From assembly GCA_025094145.1 (NCBI GenBank), contig JALLLS010000077.1, positions 1 to 64,000 on the forward strand: 64,000 nt of DNA, read 5' to 3'. This document shows, one piece after another, positions 33,635 through 44,772 of the stretch. Made by a program: the position numbers and the translations under genes. The notes under the pieces were generated by a model. It ran no database searches, was not told where the DNA came from, and saw only the letters and a list, made by a program, of their open reading frames with translations. This DNA is from Spinellus fusiger. Its lineage: Eukaryota > Mucoromycota > Mucoromycetes > Mucorales > Phycomycetaceae. The number at the start of each line of letters is the position of its first letter. Positions within the stretch are counted from its first letter, which is position 1.

Positions 33635-35390
33635 TTAAAAAACAGAACAAGGACGAATCTCAATCTCTCCAAATGCACGTGTTTGTTTGACTTTGAGCTT
33701 GTCTCTTGTGGTGAGAAGCAATACATCATAGAACATCCTAGCGGCCTCAGAGGCAGTGTTCCCAGACACTAGTTCCTGGAGAAGAACAGATCCTCCAACA
33801 CATCTATCTTGTATTCTCTCTAATGTGATGTTAGCATGAGAGTTGATAGAAGACTGTGCTTGTGTGGAACTGGTTTGGCTGCCTTCCTCCAAACGATCAC
33901 CCGTAATGGCCTCGTCAGCAGAAGCATAGTCAATATCAATCCCCATGCCTTCAGCTTCTCCACCGTATTGTGAGGACTCGTTGGAACCTGGGATGTAGTA
34001 GTCATTGTCTATGAGTCTGTCTGCATTGCTATTTCTTCCGAGAGGAGACTTGAAAAGGTTCAATGCATGGAGTCGATCTGTATGAAGAGGACGAAGCATT
34101 GCTGTATTAACGACGGGTTTTGGCATACTATAAGATGGAGGAGACTAATACAACCCACAAGAACATAAAGAGAAACACACATCAATATAAAAACATTATT
34201 ATTAATAAGAATAAGAATAAGAATCTCCAGTCTTTAGTCTTTAGTCTCATTTACCTTGTCAACAATACTGCTTGTATTATGCATAAGAGATTTCAACGTT
34301 TCGTGAGGGATTTCTGTGATCTTGTCCACTACTAATCGATGACGACGACGCACAGGCTCTTGCACTTGTGTCTGAGTCAATGCACCAAGAAAGGGCTCCT
34401 CCTCCATGCCCAAGATGTCTTGACGAAGCATGGTGTCTGGCTGAAGAAAAGTATCGTCCAACATCCTTGGTTCATTGTCTTCCACATCAAAATCAATATC
34501 AAAAAAGTCATCGTTGGCAGGCATGTCTTCAAGACGCATCTTATTCATAGGTTCATCCAATTGAAATGAAATCTCCTCCATAAGACCTGCATCACGACGA
34601 CCGGCTTCAGTATCTCCTCCCATGGTCAATTCAAAATCAAGTCCATCGACCTGTTGAAGGCGTGATTGTTCCATGGAGTCAAAGGCCCAACTGTTGTTAA
34701 GACCCTCTTGTGCGTTGGCCAGAGTAATATCATTGGTGCCATCAAGTACTGTTTCGTGATAAGCAGGTCTATTCTCCCCTCCATAGCATGAGTTGGTGGC
34801 TGCATGAAAGAAACAAGGAAGGAAGGAAAGAAGAAAGAAGAAAACAAGGCAGTGACTTACAATGCATTAAAGGAGATACTGGGAAGAAGAAGATCAAATT
34901 CTGTCAGGCGCTCGGGCAGAGTGATAGCACCGAGGTTAGCTACAGACTGGTGAACATCTGGCATATTGACATCTCCCTTTTTAAACGCCTTGTAGAGTCG
35001 AACCAGATGAGTTGTTTGTTCATGATATTATTGACTTGTGGGCCTGTTTGGCTGTAAGGAGAGAGAGAGACTTACCAGTTTGATCTTCACAAGGGCCTCA
35101 TTACAGTCCTCCAGAAGATAGCGGGTCTTGCGTGAATAGATACGAACAACACCTAGCAACAACTGACCAGAAACACGAAGTGCATAAGGTTCTTGTTGCT
35201 GATTAGTTGTTATGGCATCTAACTGGAGTTGAGTGGGCTATTATGCTACTTTCTTGTAGTTACCAATAGTCTTTTCCAGATTGGTCTGTAGGAACTGTGA
35301 CTTTGAAAGCTTTCTTTCCCAGTGAGAAGCAATCCATACACGCGCCAAAGGGCCCTGTTTTGCAATCACTTGGTCTGGCAAAATGGACAT
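33635..35390 (-). CDS. rad21: Cohesin kleisin subunit Rad21/Scc1
   Basis: Five exons on the minus strand: 35,390-35,264, 35,218-35,076, 34,988-34,861, 34,768-34,255 and 34,144-33,635, about 473 aa. It closes the cohesin ring by joining Smc1 and Smc3 and is cut by separase at anaphase. The N-terminal Rad21_Rec8 domain is plain: [20 protein letters not shown], then [35 protein letters not shown] and ITLPE. The C-terminal winged helix reads [20 protein letters not shown] then GEIEIRP. A match to the yeast-type separase site (xExGRR) is at about residues 185-191, DTEAGRR. The acidic middle is typical. Intron ends were chosen for frame and conservation, so two acceptors (before GATGCC and before CCTGCT) differ from the first AG seen. 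Rad21 is preferred over meiotic Rec8 because of the DTEAGRR site and length. Confidence 0.9.
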
Positions 35391-35945
35391 GATAAACAAT
35401 AGCAGTGACTTAAGTTGCTGTGGTTACTGCAGTTGTAGTGGCCGTATGTGACTGTTAAAGTATTTCTTGGGAGAGCCACTTCCCAGTGATTTTATAGTGT
35501 TTTAGAATGAAAGAGAGCGCGTTTTCAATAGACGTGTTTTCAGTACATATTCTTAGCCTCTTTATTGTTTTAGAATAATTGCATTTCTCTGTTAAAAGAC
35601 AAGAGAGATGTCTTTATGAAAAGGATAGATTTCTCTTTATTTGTTATTTGTTATTAAAAATAAAAGGGGGGAAGGTTTATTGGCAGGTGGAAGTAGGCTA
35701 ATATAGTCATATACAAGATGATGAGTGGCCTCGCTGTATTTTTCTTTATACGGCTGGAGTATCGTATGTCTTGCTTTGATATTTAATCTATGTCTTCATG
35801 TAAGCCTATCATTCACTTTAACTATGAGTGGCTCTGAAGAAGACAAGTCAAAGAAGACAAGTAAATAAGAAGTTGGGAAAATAACTAGGACAGTCAAATG
35901 GGACTGTCTTTTAGAATAATTGTCTTACACAAGATTTTTGGGATA
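35391..35945. other. 5' flank of rad21 and start of a broken coding-like region
   Basis: Promoter elements are not obvious. Around 35,825-35,940 a short Lys/Ser-rich reading (MSGSEEDKSKKTSK, then a stop) precedes the Tc1 insertion at 35,948, and similar Gln/Thr-rich pieces follow it at 37,251-37,715. Confidence 0.35.
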
Positions 35946-35947
35946 TA

Positions 35948-37248
35948 CACTCCCGAGTAATAAGTGACTAAAAAAATCAATTATTTTTTATTTTATTTTA
36001 TTTTGAAAAGTAAAAGCATACCTATCAGTCTAAGATGTTCATAATGAAATATTTATGGAATAATACAATATTTGGAACAGTTGTTCTTTAGATGATCTTC
36101 TATATTTTTATTATAAGAATATTGTTTAGTACTTTGTAGCAAAGCCTTTATTCTTCATTACAGTGGAGCACCTCCTTGGCATACTATCCAATAAGTTTTC
36201 CAGAAACTCATTTGGGGTCTTCTTTTCAAGATAAGTCCAGACATGCCCACTTGGGTTAAGATCTGGACTTTGTGCAAGCCAAAAATCAAAAACCTATGAT
36301 CATGCATCTCTTTTGTTTGTACCACCTACTATATGTTCCTGTATGGAAAAGAGCACCGTCCACTTGGAAGAGCATGGTCTCATTGAGGTTCTCTTGAAAT
36401 TGAAGGAACCAGGGAAGAAGGTATTTAGTAAGTACATTAACATACTTGTCTTGATTAACTGATCCCTCCAAGAGTACAAGAGGTCCTACACCTCCACACC
36501 AAAAGCAACCCCAAACTATGACCCAGTCCTTGCTATACTTGTATGTGTATTGTGTATAGTGTTCCTCATACCTTTTATCTTCCTGATCACTCTAGTCCCT
36601 TTATTATTGACCACAACTGTAAAATGGGATTTATCAGACCAAACGATGTTACTCCACCTCTCCGCTGGCCAATTAGTCTTGTTTTTACACAATTCCAATT
36701 GTCTTTGCTTGTGAGTAAGTGTCATACCATGTAGTCTTGATGGTGAGCATGAAAAAAACCTGAGTTCATTTATGTATTTTAGAAATGTACTACGGCAAAT
36801 ATCCACGCCTGCATCATTCATATTTTTCAAATCATATGCAATTGTTTGCATAGGGTTTCTGCGAATAGACAGAACGATATCCAGTTTTGAAGTAGATGAA
36901 ACCTTTTCAGGTCTTCCTGTACACATTTTGGGTCGATTTATGCCTTTATTTTTATACAATATAACTATCCTGCCCACTGTGCTCTTTGGGATGTCAAGAT
37001 CGTCAGCAATCTCTTGATAAGTAGCATGTCTTTTTTATTGTCCTATGGTTTGACCTCTAATAAACATATTATGCTCTTTCCTTTTGATAGGACTATCTTC
37101 ATGTTCTTGGCTAAGAGTTGTCTGATTTTCATTGACTAAAGTCATCTTTTGAATAAGTTATAAAAGAAAAGAAAAAGACCTCTTTTATTTTTGAATAATA
37201 AAAAAATAGAAATTTATCTTTTGTCTAGTCACTTATTACTTGGGAGTG
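35948..37248 (-). mobile_element. Tc1/mariner element, best-preserved copy of the palindrome-arm family
   Basis: This 1,301-bp element has terminal repeats CACTCCCGAGTAATAAGTGA and CACTCCCAAGTAATAAGTGA, flanked by TA at 35,946-35,947 and 37,249-37,250. It is very similar over its full length to the copies at 15,213 and 20,902. The minus-strand transposase is open in two overlapping frames (36,516-36,977 and a frame through 36,286-36,471). Compared with the arm copies it lacks one stop (YTQYTYKYSKDWVIVWG is readable across 36,500-36,560), but the same frameshift remains. First Asp WSDKSHF and second Asp FQVDGALFHTG are present. Confidence 0.88.
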
Positions 37249-37250
37249 TA

Positions 37251-37715
37251 TATCAGCTGTCAAACAACCCCTATCTGAAATACCACAGTCTATGGATAAT
37301 GGCCAGAAGGAGAGTCAATAAGCTTTGGCTTTGGAAGAAGAAATAGTTTTTAGTCAACTATTGGAGACTACAACACTTAGTGATCATCAAGACAGTAATA
37401 ACATCAACAACCCCACCCTTATTGAACAACCAGTAACAGGAGCAATACTGTCTTGCACTACAGCTCAAAGTGAAAAAGGGAAGATATTCAAGAAATAAAC
37501 ATAACTTCTTGTCAAGGCTCCACATTAGAATATAATCGCCCTGACACTATCCAAACTTCATCCATACAGGCCACACCTGAACAGCCACAGAGTGAAGAAT
37601 TACAAATTGAGATACCACAAATTGAGAAACTACAGATCAAAAGGCTACAGAATGAAAAACCACAGAATGAAAGGCCTATTCGTCGAATAACAAAAAATCA
37701 TACCACAAAATAAAT
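37251..37715 (+). pseudogene. Remains of a Gln/Glu-rich coding sequence split by the Tc1 insertion
   Basis: After the transposon the plus strand reads AVKQPLSEIPQSMDNGQKES, then stretches such as LLETTTLSDHQDSNNINNPT and a repeated EKxQxEx pattern (EIPQIEKLQIKRLQNEKPQN), ending near RRITKNHTTK. Two or more stops interrupt it. No domain is recognisable. The basic ending resembles the tail of a retrotransposon ORF1 or a nuclear protein. Confidence 0.35.
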
Positions 37716-38805
37716 GATTCATGGTGCTCTTGGTCTTTAAGCACCCTCTTTTAAGAACGAAAGAAAGAGAGATCCATCACAGTTTAAAAATACATAGCAC
37801 AACAATTGAACGGATTTGTATGTCTTTTGTGATTATCAGTGGCTTCCTATACATTTACAGAGAGTCCTTTTCTTTTATTCTCAGTACAGATGGAAATGTC
37901 AGTTACATAGGTATCAAGTGGACATATCTTTTTATCTGAATTATAGGATAATAATAGTAGGCTGGATGTATTTATTCATACTCTTCCTCTCTATGGTTAC
38001 ATTCGATCTAGATGGAGAACCTGTATAAAGTATCAGTGTTTATTATTATTATTATTAGGACTTATAAGGTAGCTAAGATGTACAGTGTGTAATGAAACCT
38101 GCATCCTAATGGAATAACAAAGGCAAATAAATATTTAAGCCTAAAAGATGGCGCTTATAAAGTATTTTCAACCCTTTATATTATTAAAAATATTTAGACT
38201 TTTAGTTTCATTCATAGACTTTTTATCTGTTTATAAACACCGTTTCATTGGTTAGATATCAATAAGAATCTATTACCAATGGCCATACAATGATAAGTCT
38301 AGGATGAAGCATGTAAGATAAGTTGTGACGTATTTGAATGCAGTGGATAGATACTTTAAAGGTAGTATAAGAGTACAACCGCCTACATTAGAGTTTGTTC
38401 TATTTAGTAGTGATTTACGCCAAATTACTCTATTTGTAGTCATCATTAGATTAGAATAAAAGTATAAAAGTATAACATACAAGTTGAATATATATATATA
38501 TATATATAAGGAACAGAGTGAATCGTACGTTGACTTAAAAAACACCTTTGAAGCCAAGAAGCCATCGAAGACACTATCATATCATATTAATAGTTGAATA
38601 GTAGCTGATACTATTCAATACTATTAAAGGCTATTAATTTTCTTCTTTATTATTGTATTTCTATCCATTTTCTATGAACTAAATATTATCTATTTAGCAA
38701 GATACCACTAGAACCAAGAAGAATAAGCCTATTGGTTTACTGGCTGATAGAAGACCATAGTACAAACAAACTATCTAGAAAGTGGCAAGATGTGTTTTAT
38801 TTGAT

Positions 38806-38838
<33 letters not shown>

Positions 38839-39104
38839 AAATAAGAAATCAGTTTAATAAATATAAATTGTCTAACTACCTGTCATCTAAAAAAGATACC
38901 TTTGGACAGAAACCACATGGACAGCATACACACCAGCAGAGTGTCCAATCAAATCTACAGTCAAGCAAACCACACATGAAACAAATGTCCATACAATTAA
39001 AACATCTGTACGTTTGGGCAAAAGGTAAATTCTTGAGACACGCAAGACCTTGGGAAAGGCTGGATGCTCTTGTATATGTATGCGTTGGAAGTGCTTGTAA
39101 ATGA
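37716..39104. other. AT-rich stretch with simple repeats
   Basis: A (TA)n tract lies at about 38,489-38,509 and a (TTA)n tract at 38,805-38,835. Positions 39,015-39,060 resemble the end of the LTR-like repeat (AGACACGCAAGACCTTGGGA versus the 39,530 region). The open frames here (37,721-37,939, 38,868-39,104 and others) show no domain. Confidence 0.4.
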
Positions 39105-39500
39105 ACGGTGGGGAACTCGATTCTTTACATCTGCGAGAACTATGGTTTGGTGGGTCTGGAAGAGGTGGTCTGAGAGCAGATCTAAAAGATCACGAGAAGA
39201 CAGAGAAAGGCAACTTTCCTAACGGAGAACCAACGAAACGAACAAAAAAAGAGAACAAACAGGAACGGAGCAAGAACCAACGACTATACTTGACCTAAGG
39301 ATATAAACCACCCTTCTTTGGAACCCAAGGTATAAGATGATTTCCTCTCTTTTATTTTCAAACGTAGAATTAGCTATTTATACTGTTTCTATCTGAAAAT
39401 TTTCTTTACTTCTAGCCTTTTCTTTAGCAACTTCACCATTTCCCTCCTTCACCACAGCCATCCATGCGAATAGGTGATGTATCTCCACCTATTCTACACA
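39105..39500 (+). repeat. Direct repeat A1, about 390 bp
   Basis: It matches 40,075-40,410 in order: GGGAACTCGATTCTTTACAT..., GCAACTTTCCTAACG, GGAACGGAGCAAGA, GGATATAAACCACCCTTCTT, CCATCCATGCGAATAGG, CTATTCTACACATC. The TATAAA-containing block suggests a promoter, as in an LTR. With its partner it brackets 39,500-40,075. Confidence 0.65.
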
Positions 39501-40024
39501 TCTATAGTTTTGGGCACTCAAGATGAGCTTAGTGACACGCAGGATCTTGGGGGAAAGGCTGTGTGGTATTGGGCACTAAGGACACGTTTGGGGACACGTA
39601 GGGCCTTGGGAGGCTGGCTACTGACACGGTCGAGGAGATGAATGGATGGGGTGTGGGGGATGTGTTTGAAAGTGCGAGAATGTAGTGTAATAGGGTGGTA
39701 TGGTATCTTTCACAAATAATGTAGGGGACAGAGAACAAACAGGTTAAAAGGGAAGAGTGTGGCACTGGGTGCAAACACAAAGAAAACAGGTTGGGATCAA
39801 GAAGCATCCCACTATCCCAGTCAATGAAAGCCTATAGTACTTATCAATACTTCAGGAAGTAGCTCGGATCAAGGTCTGTTTTATTGAAGTAATAGAAAAC
39901 TACACTTTTTATACTAGTTGCTATTTTATTCCCTATGACGTGGGGTCTTTGCTACTTATATTGAAAACGTACTTTCCACCAAACCTCCAAGAAGATTAGG
40001 TGGTCACACCACACTATCTCACAA
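39500..40024. repeat. Third copy of the ~470-bp LTR-like repeat
   Basis: This diverged copy has the same order of blocks as 14,340-14,808: AGGGCCT, then ACAAAGAAAACAGGTTGGGA, CCCTATGACGTGGGGTCT, and CCACCAAACCTCCAAGAAGA. It ends at CTCACAA on the plus strand. It sits between two direct repeats (39,105-39,500 and 40,075-40,410). Confidence 0.7.
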
Positions 40025-40074
40025 CTGACTACTCTTGCGGGTGTATAAATTGGAAGGGCTAGTGTGTGGTAGAT

Positions 40075-40410
40075 AGGGAACTCGTTTCTCTATGGCTGCG
40101 AGAAACTATGGTTTTGGCGGTATGAAAGAGATACTCTGACTGTCAACCTGTGGAAACACGAAAAGACAGATAAAGGCAACCTTCCTAACGACAGTCCAAC
40201 GGAAAAGACAAACAAAGGGATCAAACAGGAACAGAGCAAGAGCCAACAACTATATTTTACCGAGGGTATAAACCACCCTTCTTGCAGAACCAAAGATGTG
40301 TGTTGACTTCTCTCTTTTTTTTATAGCAATTTCACCGATTTCCTACTTTTCTACGGCCATCCATGCGAATAGGCGTTGCATCGCTGCCTATTCTACACAT
40401 CGACAAATTA
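40075..40410 (+). repeat. Direct repeat A2, about 335 bp
   Basis: This is the second copy of the block at 39,105-39,500 in the same orientation, with perhaps 75-80% identity by eye. The pair plus the 570-bp interior resembles a small non-coding LTR-type (TRIM-like) element, though primer-binding and polypurine sites were not identified. Confidence 0.6.
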
Positions 40411-40465
40411 AATATTTGTAAAACTTACTTTGCTTCTACCTTAGACATCACTCAACCTAATACAC

Positions 40466-43400
40466 ATGCCACCAGTAACAGTCAAAGATAACAAGAAAAT
40501 AAGTGTTTTGGATGCAAAATCATCTAAAATAACCAAAAAACCCGCGTCTGTATCTTCTCCTTCCTTGGCAGTAAGAACTACGCGTACCACGTCATTGAGA
40601 AAAGAACGCATCTCATCTACTTCCAGCAAAAAAAAACAGACGGCAGACTACCTGCACTGTCAAAACGATCCTCCTTGAATACTATTAAGAAGTTGTCTGT
40701 TGAACCACGTTGTCCTGTTACAAGCACTACCAGACCACCTATGGCTGCTGCTCTCTTGTCATTGAAGACGCCTCATTCAACCACGTAAGCAGAGCCCAAT
40801 AATGCCGTGTTCTTCTCAGTCTGAACAACCAGCTGCCACCACTAGTAGTACTACGGCTGCTGGAGCAAAGAGAAAGTCTATTAACTCAGTGAATACACAT
40901 GTGAAGAAGAGACCCGCTCTTGATACTACGCGACCAGCCGCCACCACCAGATCTCTTATGACTCCTCCATCATCATTGAAAACGCCCCCTATACAGCCTC
41001 GCAAACAAAACCCCATTATGCCACGTTCTTCTCAACCTATGCAACCCACCACCACCACCACCATACCTCCTATGACTCCTCCATCATCATTAGGAACACC
41101 CCGTATCCAACCACGTAAACAAGCTCCAATTATGCCACGCTCTTTTAAGCCTGAGCAACCAGCTACCACAATCAGTGACACTGTAGCTGCTAAAACAAAA
41201 AATATTTCATCTAAGTCACTGGATACTAATGTGAAAAAGAGATGTGTTCTTGATACAAAGGTAAGTAAATATAGAATAGGAGTGCCTTCAATTATACAAT
41301 CTAACCCATTTTACATAAAAAAAAGTTGAACAATCTTCAAAAACCCATCGAAGCAGATAATTCAAAAAGTAAATATGAATAATATCCTATCTGTCAACTC
41401 ACTCTTTTTATTACTCCATTAGTTTCTGAGCTAGCTGAATCCAAGACAGACTTAGAGGGACAAACACAGTATATAAAGTCTATAATATATACTAAAAATA
41501 CTCATGTTTTAAAAGGATATTTTGTCTACCTAACTATGAATATACATAACATCATATATGAATACATTATAACATTGATAGGTTTTATAAATATTTTTAA
41601 TTATGAGAGAAATCATATTCACAAGAAGAGATACTGTTTATGGAAATAAATTTGTTTATATAATCTAATTTTGTCTACAATAAATATACAAATATATTGT
41701 AAACTGAGGTATCTTTATAATTTTATATAAACATTAAAAATTATATTATGAATATTAATATAGTTAATTTATATAGTTAATTCTTTTTTATAGGTTTTAT
41801 GTTCTTCCTAGAAGGTGATGTACTAGACAAGGACGTGCAGGCATCAAAAGTGGCAGAAGGAGAGAATGATCTGGAGAGAGAAGAACAGGTAAAGACATAC
41901 ACATACAACACTGTACATGAACCTGCTTATACTTTTATTATGAGGAAATGAAGTCATTTCAATTAAAAAAGGAAACAGAAGGCATATCTAATGAGAAGGA
42001 TCTAATGTGCTTGAAAGAGAATGAATAGAATTTAAAAGGAGACAAGTTTAACATGAAAAAAGAACTTTTTACCTTGGAAACTGAAAGCTAACACCCTGTC
42101 ACTGAATACAAAAGCCTACAGGTAGTATCTTTCATTCAACATGCTTACTCCATATGAACTCATTAACTGATAATGACTATAGGAATCACCCAAGAAAACC
42201 CACACTAGCTATCATACAACACAAGGGGAGTTTGAATTTCTAAATGCATAAGTAAAGACAAGTCAATTCATTCTTCTGCAGAGAAACCAATGACCCTTTG
42301 TATTAGCTAATGGACGAACAGTCTGCCAATTAATAACACATCACCAAAACTACGATGAATGAAATAAAATAAAATAAGAGAAGAAGAAATAAGCAAAATC
42401 AGAGTCTAATATTTTTGCTGAAGAAGATTTTCAAGAATACAAGGGAAATATTCGTGTCTTTTGTCGTGTACGTCTAGCTGTGGTTAAGAAGAAGAAAGGG
42501 AAACTGAGATATATCATGTCATGTCACTAATCAAACTGTTTAGAGTCTGAAAAGCAAAATTCCAACTCAATCACAGACATGGAGTTCTGTGGTGAATACA
42601 ATGATACAATCCAAATCATTGAAAAACCAAAACGCACACTTGGTCGTGTGTCTAGCAGGAAACACGGCTTCTCTTTTGACTAAGTATTTCTTTCTGAAAC
42701 CACACAGAAGAAATGCTATAAAGAAGGCTCCCATCTTGTTCAGTCAGCTCTAGAGGGGCACAATATTTGTATTTTTGCGTAAGTTATCTTGATTATTATC
42801 ATTAATAATAGTTTGTTAATGTTTACTTTTATTTGTATTTATACTAGATACGACTATACAAAAAGTGATAAAGTAAGAAAGAATGAAAAAAGGTTAAACA
42901 TAGGTGGGCTAATCCATAATATTTTTAGACATATACTATAGAAGGAGTACCAGGTGAAAGCAGAAGAGTCATCCCATGAGTTGTTCAACAACTCCATGAC
43001 ATAGTTCAGAAGTTGGAAGAGCATAGTTGGCACTACAAAATAGTGGAACAGTTTCTTGAAATACACAACGAGTTCATTCGTGACCTTTTAGGTGATACTT
43101 CTGAACATGGAAAAAACAAAGCATGAGATTAGACACAAAAAAATATGGAAAAACAAAAGTTACTAGCATGACATGTAGTAATTCCTTCATTTACACTATC
43201 ACCTAGCTAATAGTCATTATTCTCATAGTTCTCCTGGACTCCCTAGCACATGTGCATGCCATGCTCAAGAAGGCCAGCCGCAACAGATCAACAGCAGCTA
43301 CAAATATCAACGGACACTCTTCTCGTAGCCACAGCGGCTTTATCTTAAGAATGAAGGGAAAGAATTCTATTACAGATGAAACAATAGAGGGTTTGTTGGA

Positions 43401-43830
43401 TTTGGTAGATTTAGCAAGATCTGAAACGCTAAGCATGTCATGATCAACTAGAGATGGATTGCAAGAAACGCAATCAATCATCAAGAGTCTGAGCTGTCTT
43501 AGAGATGTCATTGCAAGTCTTGCTAAAAACAAAGACATGCACGTTCCTTATAGAAACATGAAGCTCACATACCCTCTCAAGTACTCATCAGGTAAGGACT
43601 ATTCTATATACAAACACTATTTCTAATTTCTATTACTTTAGGTGGAGATAGCAAAACGCCTATGTTTGTAAATGTTTCCCTATTGGCAGATCATCTCAAT
43701 GAAACCTTATGCTGTTTCATATTTGTCAAAAAGGTGTAAAGTGGGTGAATCACGAAAATACCAACCCAGAAAGTGATAAAACCAACAACTCTCAAGCATG
43801 AGCTTAAGGCATTGAAGGTATTGTCTAAAC
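40466..43830 (+). pseudogene. Decayed kinesin-14 (Kar3/Ncd-type C-terminal motor) gene
   Basis: A basic, Ser/Thr/Pro-rich N-terminal region (40,466-41,270, in two frames) is followed by coiled-coil remnants (about 41,810-42,320). A C-terminal motor begins with FQEYKGNIRVFCRVR at about 42,430, the neck-motor junction of kinesin-14s. Then come FSFDxVFLSETTQ, ALEGHNICIFA, a wrecked P-loop (YDYTKSDK at about 42,848 for YGYTGSGK), NGHSSRSHSGF (switch I, about 43,308), LLDLVDLARSE (switch II, LAGSE expected), [12 protein letters not shown] and [10 protein letters not shown]. Stops and frameshifts occur throughout. Introns are still visible, for example GTAAGT at about 41,260 and 42,779, so it arose from a genomic gene and not a processed copy. 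Confidence 0.88.
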
Positions 43831-43862
43831 TCACCACCAGAATCAGTTACTAAGTCGTAATA

Positions 43863-44751
43863 CAGTCATAAAATTAGTAAGTTACGATATATTTTTAAGT
43901 TCAGAGAAAGAACATTAGTTATGCATAAAAAGATTAAGACCTCAGAACACATATTAGAAACCCCACATTAAACATAAAGTTAGTTTAAAATATAGTCTAT
44001 ATTATTATACATAAAAAAAGAAGTTTTTATTTAATGTTTTGTTGGGTCACTTTTGGCATCAATAACTTCCTGGCAGTAATCCTTCATTAAGCCCACTAAA
44101 TGATTGGCAATATCAACGTGGATATATCCCCAAGCTTCTAAAACTGTCTTGAGCTCATCGATATGTTTGATAATGTCCCTCTTGTTATCAATAAGCTTAT
44201 TAAGACAGCTCCAAAGATGTTCAATAGGGTTGAGATCAGGACTTTGGGCAGGCCAGTACTCAAAAAACCTTAATTTGATATATCTCTTTTTACCATGTTC
44301 TATAGTCACCTGTATCACAAGTAGCCCCATCTTCTTGGAATATAAAGTTTCTGTTTTCTTTATCTAATTTTTTGAATTACTCTGGCCCCTTCCTGGTAGT
44401 CTTCTACTTCAAACCGTGACTCATCAGACCATACAACATGTCTCCGGTCTTCAGGGGTATATGTGTATCAGTAGTCATGATTCTACTAATGATAATCTGG
44501 ACAGTAATCTCGCTAATGCCAATGACCTTTGAAATGGTACCCATGGAGTATTTTTCTTTTTTCAAGCTAATAAACACCCCATTACTCTCTTTCTTCAAGC
44601 TTATTATAAACTCCAGAGTCTTTAGTTGAAGATTATGCCTTTGACATTTGAAATTGATGAATGGAATGTGATTCTGTGGTAAAAAGAAAAAGAATCATAT
44701 TTAAAATTGGATAAATCTTGGAGTCGTATACTTACTAATGCTGTGTGGCTG
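43863..44751 (-). mobile_element. Tc1/mariner relic, same family as 5575-6009
   Basis: The left end CAGTCATAAAATTAGTAAGT and right end (reverse complement CAGCCACACAGCATTAGTAA) form imperfect terminal repeats, with TA before the left end. The minus strand carries helix-turn-helix-like text (MGTISKVIGISEITVQIIIS, 44,500-44,545), WSDESRFE near 44,410, and a 99-codon C-terminal piece at 44,031-44,330 (YWPAQSPDLNPIEHLW, VIDAKSDPTKH). The central part is shifted and shortened. The right flank is GA, not TA, so that end may be eroded. Confidence 0.75.
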
Positions 44752-44772
44752 GAATAGACAATTTTATTCATG

